A model generated the notes under the pieces. The model made no database searches. It was given only the letters and a program-made list of their open reading frames with translations, and was not told the origin of the DNA. Of a stretch of DNA of 34,191 bases, positions 28,755 to 34,191 are shown piece by piece. Source of the DNA: Salinivibrio proteolyticus. GTDB lineage: Bacteria > Pseudomonadota > Gammaproteobacteria > Enterobacterales > Vibrionaceae. The stretch lies in the NCBI RefSeq assembly GCF_001996165.1, contig NZ_MUFP01000003.1, forward strand, positions 174,589 through 208,779. The letters run 5' to 3'. Position 1 is the stretch's first letter; each line of letters opens with the position of its first letter. The translations under genes and the position numbers were made by a program.

Positions 28755-28821
28755 AGGGCTGGATTCTGTTAAACTTGGCTGAGATAAACACAGATTCACT
28801 GTCGAATAAGGATAGGCGTAC

Positions 28822-29544
28822 GTGGTACCGACAGAGCATTTTGGCGCAGAAATCATGACAGAAAGCGAGCTCATTGAGCCGAATCCATTTACTGCGCAAG
28901 ACAGTGTGATTTTACACTCTTATGCCGCGGTCGTAGACGGCTTGGCTGCGCTAATTGGCGAGCATTGTGAAATCGTACTGCACTCGCTAGAAGACTTGAA
29001 CAAGTCAGCAATCAAAATTGCCAATGGTGAAAACACCGGTCGCCAAGTGGGGTCTCCCATCACGGATTTGGCCTTACGGATGTTGCGGGACATTGAAGGG
29101 TCTGAGCGTAATTTTTCTCGCGCCTACTTTACACGCGCGAAAAGTGGCACCTTAATGAAATCGATCACGGTTGCCATCCGCAATGGTGAAAGCCGCATTA
29201 TCGGGCTGTTATGTATCAATATAAACTTGGATGCCCCTTTCTCTCAGGTGCTGCAAGCGTTTATGCCTGATGATCAAGCCAAGCAAGCTGCGTCATCGGT
29301 TAACTTTGCCAGTGATGTAGAAGAGCTGGTGGATCAAACCGTTGAGCGTACCATTGAAGAAGTCAACGCGGATAAAAGCGTGTCTAATAACACCAAAAAC
29401 CGCCAAATAGTGATGGCGCTTTATGATAAAGGGATCTTTGATATCAAAGATGCTATTCATCGTGTCGCTGATAGGCTCAACATATCGAAGCACACTGTGT
29501 ACCTTTACGTGCGCCAACGCAAAACGGGAGACGGGGAAAAATGA
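28822..29544 (+). CDS. yheO: YheO family regulator (PAS-like plus HTH)
   Basis: Putative DNA-binding regulator, target unknown. The 240-residue protein has a PAS-like YheO domain (about 30-145: [53 protein letters not shown]) and a C-terminal helix-turn-helix ([18 protein letters not shown]). The GTG at 28822 gives the same length as E. coli YheO and has AGG-type sites (AAGGATAGG) upstream; an ATG at 28855 (11 codons in) is an alternative with no clear Shine-Dalgarno. Its TGA overlaps the tusD ATG (ATGA), so it is coupled to the tus genes. Confidence 0.92.
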   Translation: MVPTEHFGAEIMTESELIEPNPFTAQDSVILHSYAAVVDGLAALIGEHCEIVLHSLEDLNKSAIKIANGENTGRQVGSPITDLALRMLRDIEGSERNFSRAYFTRAKSGTLMKSITVAIRNGESRIIGLLCININLDAPFSQVLQAFMPDDQAKQAASSVNFASDVEELVDQTVERTIEEVNADKSVSNNTKNRQIVMALYDKGIFDIKDAIHRVADRLNISKHTVYLYVRQRKTGDGEK

Positions 29545-29933
29545 GCCTCAATTACGTACTCGTGGTCTCAGAGCCGGCTTATGGGACGCAACTTGCGCGT
29601 ACGGCCTATCAATTTGCGTGTGCGGCCATTGCCAAAGGACACAGTGTCAGCAAAGTGTTTTTCTACCAAGATGGCGTATTAAACGGGGCTGCGACAACGG
29701 TGCCTGCGAATGACGAATTTGACTTGGTTAATGCATGGCAGACCTTAGCCAATGAACATCAGGTACAACTCGAAACCTGTGTGGCTGCCGCATTACGTCG
29801 AGGTATTGTGAGTGAGCAAGAAGCGATGCAGCATGGCTTGTCACAAGCTAACCTGGCTGATGGGTATCAACAAGCTGGTCTCGGTGCCTTGGCAGAAGCC
29901 TTGTTGACAGCCGATCGTGTACTGCAATTTTAA
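29541..29933 (+). CDS. tusD: Sulfurtransferase complex subunit TusD
   Basis: DsrE-like sulfur carrier. In the TusBCD complex it accepts persulfide from TusA and passes it to TusE for MnmA-dependent 2-thiouridine at the tRNA wobble position. The 130-residue protein has the active-site Cys80 in [12 protein letters not shown] and the fold segments [12 protein letters not shown] and [12 protein letters not shown]. It overlaps yheO by four bases and lies 8 bases before tusC. Confidence 0.95.
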   Translation: MSLNYVLVVSEPAYGTQLARTAYQFACAAIAKGHSVSKVFFYQDGVLNGAATTVPANDEFDLVNAWQTLANEHQVQLETCVAAALRRGIVSEQEAMQHGLSQANLADGYQQAGLGALAEALLTADRVLQF

Positions 29934-29941
29934 GAGGACGT

Positions 29942-30295
29942 ATGCAACTCGGGTTTGTTTTTTCAACTGCACCGCATGGCTCAGCGAGCGGACGTGAGGG
30001 GTTAGATGCGCTGTTGGCGGCATCCGCTTTTTGCGAAACGATTAGCGTGTTCTTCATTGGCGATGGAGTGATGCAATTGATTGATGGGCAGCGCCCAAGC
30101 ACAGTGCTGAGTCGCGATTATATTGCCAGCTTTAAAATGCTACCGCTGTGTGATGTCGAAGATATCTATATTTGCCAAGCGTCACTGACGGCAAGAGGCA
30201 TGGGTGATGCGGCGCGCGTGTTGACGGGCGAAGTACTGAAACGTGAACACATTCAGGCACAGCTCGCTCGCTGTGATCGCATCCTGCATTTTTAA
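29942..30295 (+). CDS. tusC: Sulfurtransferase complex subunit TusC
   Basis: Non-catalytic DsrF-like partner in the TusBCD heterohexamer. The 117-residue protein has the family pattern FSTAPHGSASGREGLDALLA, VFFIGDGVMQL, YIASFKMLPLCDVEDIYIC and ends CDRILHF. GAGGA sits just before the ATG. It lies between tusD and tusB with gaps of 8 and 9 bases. Confidence 0.94.
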   Translation: MQLGFVFSTAPHGSASGREGLDALLAASAFCETISVFFIGDGVMQLIDGQRPSTVLSRDYIASFKMLPLCDVEDIYICQASLTARGMGDAARVLTGEVLKREHIQAQLARCDRILHF

Positions 30296-30304
30296 GAGAG
30301 TCAG

Positions 30305-30595
30305 ATGCTACATATTATCAAATCGTCCCCTTATGCAACGCATGCGCTGTCGCACTGTTTGGCGTATGCCACTACTGACAGTGTCATCGTCTTGATCAAT
30401 GATGCAGTCCTCGGCGCACTGGCTGAGAGTCCTTTGGATGCGGCGCTTTTTACAGATAACCGTTCGGTTTATGTGCTCGAAGAAGATGTGATGGCCCGTG
30501 GGGTACAAGCGCATCTACATCCGCAAGTTAAACAGATTGATATGCAAGGGTTGGTTCAACTCACCGAGGATCACGTCACGCAAATGACATGGTGA
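30305..30595 (+). CDS. tusB: Sulfurtransferase complex subunit TusB
   Basis: DsrH-like subunit of the TusBCD complex, 96 residues. Visible are MLHIIKSSPYATHAL, VIVLINDAVLGAL and VYVLEEDVMARG, as in other TusB proteins. It closes the yheO-tusDCB unit; no strong terminator is evident before the rpsL promoter, so read-through into the str operon is possible. Confidence 0.93.
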   Translation: MLHIIKSSPYATHALSHCLAYATTDSVIVLINDAVLGALAESPLDAALFTDNRSVYVLEEDVMARGVQAHLHPQVKQIDMQGLVQLTEDHVTQMTW

Positions 30596-30676
30596 TCGAC
30601 TAGGCTATCGAAGGATAAAAATGCCTTCCTTGCTATCGGTGAAAAAACAGACGATGCAAAGATCTCTGTATAAATC

Positions 30677-30705
30677 TTGACACCCTATAAGTCGGCGCCT
30701 AAAAT
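30677..30705 (+). promoter_or_regulatory. Sigma70 promoter of the str operon
   Basis: A perfect TTGACA (30677-30682), 17-base spacer, and TAAAAT (30700-30705) lie 69 bases before the rpsL ATG. The G/C-rich start CGCGTCCCCG just downstream is the type of discriminator expected for a stringently controlled ribosomal promoter. Confidence 0.85.
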
Positions 30706-30732
30706 TTCGCGTCCCCGTTTTATTGGGGATAG

Positions 30733-31149
<417 letters not shown>

Positions 31150-31246
31150 TGGATTCCGTTAAGTAAGGCCAAACACTCAAACAATTGAATTTTGAAAAAA
31201 CTGAAAAGTTTTGGATAAAACCTGAAGAAGACAACGGAGATAATCC
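31150..31246 (+). promoter_or_regulatory. rpsL-rpsG intergenic region, probable S7 translational control site
   Basis: In E. coli the about 96-base S12-S7 intercistronic RNA is bound by S7 to repress its own translation. The gap here is 97 bases and shares the block GTTAAGTAAGGCCAAAC (from 31158) and a later GAAGA-ACAACGGAG region with what I recall of E. coli. The function is inferred from this similarity. Confidence 0.6.
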
Positions 31247-31717
31247 ATGCCACGTCGTCGCGTAATTGGTCAGCGTAAAATTCTTCCAGATCCTAAGTTC
31301 GGATCAGAATTGCTGGCAAAATTTGTGAACATCCTGATGGTTGACGGTAAGAAGTCAACTGCTGAAAAAATCGTTTACGGTGCACTAGACATCATGGCTG
31401 AGCGTTCTGGTAAAGAGCACTTGGCTGTATTCGAACAAGCTCTTGAAAACGTACGCCCAGCGGTCGAGGTTAAATCTCGCCGTGTAGGTGGTTCAACTTA
31501 CCAAGTACCAGTAGAAGTACGTCCTGTGCGTCGTAACGCGCTGGCTATGCGTTGGTTGGTTGAAGCTGCTCGTAAGCGTGGTGAAAAATCTATGGCTCAG
31601 CGCCTGGCCAACGAGATGCTTGATGCGTCTGAAAACAAAGGTACTGCTGTTAAGAAACGTGAAGACGTTCACCGTATGGCAGACGCGAACAAAGCGTTCG
31701 CACATTACCGCTGGTAA
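31247..31717 (+). CDS. rpsG: 30S ribosomal protein S7
   Basis: Primary 16S rRNA-binding protein that nucleates assembly of the 30S head. The 156-residue protein begins [20 protein letters not shown] and contains [19 protein letters not shown] and [17 protein letters not shown] precedes the ATG by 8 bases. It is likely the autogenous repressor of the str operon. A stable hairpin and a perfect palindrome separate it from fusA. Confidence 0.99.
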   Translation: MPRRRVIGQRKILPDPKFGSELLAKFVNILMVDGKKSTAEKIVYGALDIMAERSGKEHLAVFEQALENVRPAVEVKSRRVGGSTYQVPVEVRPVRRNALAMRWLVEAARKRGEKSMAQRLANEMLDASENKGTAVKKREDVHRMADANKAFAHYRW

Positions 31718-31726
31718 TGCCTTCAT

Positions 31727-31750
31727 GGCGCGTCACTTCGGTGGCGCGCC
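31727..31750 (+). other. 10-bp RNA hairpin with cUUCGg tetraloop between rpsG and fusA
   Basis: GGCGCGTCAC (31727-31736), loop TTCG, and GTGGCGCGCC (31741-31750) pair fully with one T-G. The C(UUCG)G loop is an exceptionally stable class. No T-run follows, so it is not a normal terminator; it may protect or partition the mRNA or serve as an attenuator. Confidence 0.8.
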
Positions 31751-31761
31751 GAACCCATTTT

Positions 31762-31777
31762 CTAAGGTTAACCTTAG
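31762..31777. repeat. 16-bp perfect palindrome before fusA
   Basis: CTAAGGTTAACCTTAG is its own reverse complement and lies 15 bases before the fusA start, just ahead of the GAGGA Shine-Dalgarno (31781-31785). It could be a protein-binding site or an RNA element; no function can be read from sequence. Confidence 0.6.
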
Positions 31778-31792
31778 TAAGAGGATACTATT

Positions 31793-33889
31793 GTGGCTCG
31801 TAAAACCCCTATCGAGCGCTACCGTAACATCGGTATTTGTGCTCACGTAGACGCCGGTAAAACCACGACTACCGAGCGGATCCTGTTCTACACAGGTCTG
31901 TCACACAAAATCGGTGAGGTTCATGACGGCGCAGCAACCATGGACTGGATGTCGCAGGAGCAAGAGCGCGGCATTACTATCACCTCTGCAGCAACTACCA
32001 CTTTCTGGGCAGGTTCTGATCAACAATTTGAACAGCACCGTGTCAACATCATCGATACTCCAGGACACGTTGACTTCACTATCGAAGTAGAGCGTTCACT
32101 GCGTGTTCTTGATGGTGCGGTTGTTGTTTTCTGTGGTTCTTCTGGTGTTGAGCCTCAGTCTGAAACCGTATGGCGTCAGGCTGACAAATACGAAGTTCCA
32201 CGCATGGTTTTCGTCAACAAGATGGACCGTGCGGGCGCAGACTTCCTACGCGTTGTTGATCAAATCAAAAACCGCCTTGGCGCGACTCCTGTGCCAATTC
32301 ACTTGAACATTGGCGCAGAAGACCAGTTCAAGGGCGTTATTGATCTGATCAAAATGAAAGCGATCAACTGGAATGAAGAAGACATGGGTATGACTTATAC
32401 CTATGAAGAGATTCCAGCTGAGCTTCAAGAGCAAGCAGAAGAGTGGCACAACTTCTTGGTTGAGTCTGCTGCAGAAGCGTCTGAAGAGCTGATGGACAAG
32501 TACCTTGAAGAAGGTGAGCTGTCTGAAGAAGAAATCAAGAAGGCGCTGCGTCAGCGTACTCTAGATAACGAAATCGTACTGGCAACCTGTGGTTCTGCAT
32601 TTAAGAACAAAGGTGTTCAGGCAGTACTGGATGCGGTTATTGAATACTTGCCTTCACCAATCGACGTTAAGTCAATTAAAGGTGAAGACGAAGCTGGTAA
32701 CCCAATTGAGCGTCACGCGGACGACAAAGAACCGTTCTCAGCGTTGGCATTCAAAATTGCAACTGACCCATTCGTAGGTACGCTGACCTTTATGCGTGTT
32801 TACTCGGGCGTTGTTAACTCAGGCGACACTGTTTACAACTCTGTTAAGCAGAAGCGTGAGCGTCTAGGCCGTATCGTACAGATGCACTCGAACAAGCGTG
32901 AAGAAATCAAAGAAATTCGCGCCGGTGACATTGCAGCTGCAATCGGTCTAAAAGACGTGACCACGGGTGATACTCTGTGTGCGATGGATTCAAAAGTAAT
33001 CCTAGAGCGTATGGAATTCCCTGATCCAGTTATTCAGATCGCGGTTGAGCCTAAGTCTAAAGCAGACCAAGAGAAAATGGGTATCGCACTAGGTAAACTA
33101 GCAGCAGAAGATCCATCTTTCCGCGTTGAGTCTGACGAAGAGTCTGGCCAGACCCTGATCTCTGGTATGGGTGAACTTCACCTAGACATCATCGTTGACC
33201 GTATGCGTCGTGAGTTTAACGTTGAATGTAACGTTGGTAAGCCTCAGGTAGCGTACCGTGAAACTATCCGTGGTAGCACGGAAGTTGAAGGCAAGTTCGT
33301 TAAGCAATCAGGTGGTCGTGGTCAGTTTGGTCACGTATGGCTGAAGCTTGAGCCATCTGAGCCAAACGAAGGCTTTGTCTTTGTCGACGAAATCGTTGGT
33401 GGTGTGGTTCCACGTGAATACATCGGCGCGGTAGCGAAAGGCGTTGAAGAGCAAATGGCAAACGGTGTACTTGCCGGTTACCCTGTGCTTGACGTTAAAG
33501 CAACCCTGTACGATGGTTCTTACCACGATGTTGACTCCAACGAAATGGCGTTTAAGATCGCTGCATCAATGGCATTCAAGAAAGGTGCACTGCAAGCGCA
33601 ACCTGTTATGCTTGAGCCAATGATGAAAGTAGAAGTAACTACGCCAGAAGAGTGGATGGGTGACGTTGTTGGTGACTTGAACCGTCGCCGTGGCCTGATT
33701 GGCGGTATGGACGAGGGCCCAGCGGGTCTGAAGATCGTACGTGCTCAGGTACCACTGTCTGAAATGTTCGGTTACGCCACTGACCTGCGTAGTGCAACTC
33801 AGGGTCGTGCTTCATACTCAATGGAATTCAGCGAGTATGGCGAAGTGCCTAAGAACATTGCCGACGCCCTGATTGCAGAGCGTAGCTAA
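31793..33889 (+). CDS. fusA: Elongation factor G
   Basis: Translational GTPase driving ribosomal translocation and, with RRF, recycling. The 698-residue protein has G1 AHVDAGKT (17-24), the effector Thr in [10 protein letters not shown]3 DTPGHVDF, G4 NKMD and the complete domain IV/V ending ([16 protein letters not shown]). Start is a GTG at 31793 with GAGGA 7 bases upstream. No insertion or truncation is seen. Confidence 0.99.
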   Translation: MARKTPIERYRNIGICAHVDAGKTTTTERILFYTGLSHKIGEVHDGAATMDWMSQEQERGITITSAATTTFWAGSDQQFEQHRVNIIDTPGHVDFTIEVERSLRVLDGAVVVFCGSSGVEPQSETVWRQADKYEVPRMVFVNKMDRAGADFLRVVDQIKNRLGATPVPIHLNIGAEDQFKGVIDLIKMKAINWNEEDMGMTYTYEEIPAELQEQAEEWHNFLVESAAEASEELMDKYLEEGELSEEEIKKALRQRTLDNEIVLATCGSAFKNKGVQAVLDAVIEYLPSPIDVKSIKGEDEAGNPIERHADDKEPFSALAFKIATDPFVGTLTFMRVYSGVVNSGDTVYNSVKQKRERLGRIVQMHSNKREEIKEIRAGDIAAAIGLKDVTTGDTLCAMDSKVILERMEFPDPVIQIAVEPKSKADQEKMGIALGKLAAEDPSFRVESDEESGQTLISGMGELHLDIIVDRMRREFNVECNVGKPQVAYRETIRGSTEVEGKFVKQSGGRGQFGHVWLKLEPSEPNEGFVFVDEIVGGVVPREYIGAVAKGVEEQMANGVLAGYPVLDVKATLYDGSYHDVDSNEMAFKIAASMAFKKGALQAQPVMLEPMMKVEVTTPEEWMGDVVGDLNRRRGLIGGMDEGPAGLKIVRAQVPLSEMFGYATDLRSATQGRASYSMEFSEYGEVPKNIADALIAERS

Positions 33890-33903
33890 TTTTTATTAGT
33901 CTC

Positions 33904-33926
33904 GATGCCGGCGTGTTGTCGGCATC
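33904..33926 (+). other. Hairpin after fusA
   Basis: GATGCCG (33904-33910) pairs with CGGCATC (33920-33926) around a 9-base loop, 15 bases after the fusA stop. No T-run follows, so full termination is unlikely; partial attenuation or mRNA processing between fusA and tuf is possible. Confidence 0.6.
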
Positions 33927-33940
33927 CAATACTGACTTCT

Positions 33941-33978
33941 GAGCTAGTTAGGTGTTGATACCTTTAGCTCACAACTAG
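33941..33978 (+). promoter_or_regulatory. Overlapping inverted repeats in the tuf leader
   Basis: GAGCTA (33941-33946) can pair with TAGCTC (33965-33970), with AGGT/ACCT inside. CTAGTT (33944-33949) can instead pair with AACTAG (33973-33978), which abuts the tuf Shine-Dalgarno AGGAAGGA. The two helices share bases 33944-33946 and cannot form together. A regulatory role is inferred only. Confidence 0.45.
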
Positions 33979-33992
33979 GAAGGAAGACGATC

Positions 33993-34191
33993 GTGTCTAA
34001 AGAAAAATTTGAACGTACGAAACCGCACGTTAACGTTGGTACTATCGGCCACGTTGACCACGGTAAAACTACTCTGACTGCCGCTATCTGTACTGTACTT
34101 GCAAAAGTACACGGTGGTGCAGCGCGTGACTTCGCATCAATCGATAACGCACCAGAAGAGCGTGAGCGTGGTATCACCATCGCGACTTCGC
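33993..34191 (+). CDS. tuf: Elongation factor Tu, 3'-truncated by the window end
   Basis: GTPase delivering aminoacyl-tRNA to the ribosome. Only the first 66 residues are in the window: [20 protein letters not shown], the G1 loop GHVDHGKTT, and the start of switch I ([14 protein letters not shown]). Start is a GTG at 33993 with AGGAAGGA upstream. As the last gene of the str operon this is the tufA position; a second tuf copy elsewhere is usual in this group. Confidence 0.98.
   Translation, partial: MSKEKFERTKPHVNVGTIGHVDHGKTTLTAAICTVLAKVHGGAARDFASIDNAPEERERGITIATS

Noticed and set aside
30596-30676. GAAGG/CCTTC repeat and GCTATC direct repeat after tusB, considered as a terminator
   Set aside because: The inverted part is only 5 bp and the larger match is a direct, not inverted, repeat; no T-run follows.

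Overview
The window is chromosomal, gene-dense core sequence from a gammaproteobacterium, most likely a member of the Vibrionaceae. The evidence is the trpS - secreted nuclease (Xds/ExeM type) - pabA - astC - astA - astD - DUF1338 - crp order, which I recall from Vibrio cholerae, combined with Vibrio-like PilQ, AroK, CRP and YheO proteins. The genus cannot be fixed from this sequence alone (Salinivibrio, Grimontia, Enterovibrio or Vibrio are all possible). I see no insertion sequence, prophage, integron, CRISPR array, tRNA or rRNA. No stretch longer than about 300 bases lacks a gene.

Region 1 (1-8560, mostly + strand): the 3' part of the type IV pilus / DNA-uptake secretin gene pilQ, then the conserved aroK-aroB-damX-dam cluster (shikimate pathway, division-associated SPOR protein, Dam methylase). 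A small DUF2970 membrane-protein gene lies convergent to dam. rpe-gph-trpS follow, with their own candidate promoter and a strong terminator after trpS.

Region 2 (8709-16608, + strand): a secreted nuclease (Xds/ExeM-like), pabA, and an arginine-catabolism operon astC-astA-astD followed by a DUF1338 (VOC-type metalloenzyme) gene and a clean intrinsic terminator. astB and astE are not in the window.

Region 3 (16621-23161, - strand): an orphan periplasmic substrate-binding protein, crp, prkB (PRK-like kinase), yheU, yheT (alpha/beta hydrolase), a TIGR02444-type gene and yheS (ABC-F ATPase). yheS, TIGR02444 and yheT overlap end to end and look translationally coupled.

Region 4 (23338-28755): kefG-kefB-yheV (glutathione-gated K+ efflux plus a zinc-ribbon protein) and slyD on +, then slyX and a WD40 lipoprotein gene on -, divergent from fkpA on +, which here encodes a predicted lipoprotein.

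Region 5 (28822-34191, + strand): yheO-tusD-tusC-tusB (regulator plus the sulfur relay for tRNA 2-thiouridine), a consensus-like sigma70 promoter, and the str operon rpsL-rpsG-fusA-tuf, with tuf cut by the window end. The intergenic leaders of the str operon hold several strong inverted repeats.

No undescribed large system is evident. The observations most worth following are the DUF1338 gene ending the ast operon, the ATPase-SPOR architecture of DamX, the orphan binding protein beside crp, the lipidated FkpA and its WD40 lipoprotein neighbour, and the structured leaders before fusA and tuf.
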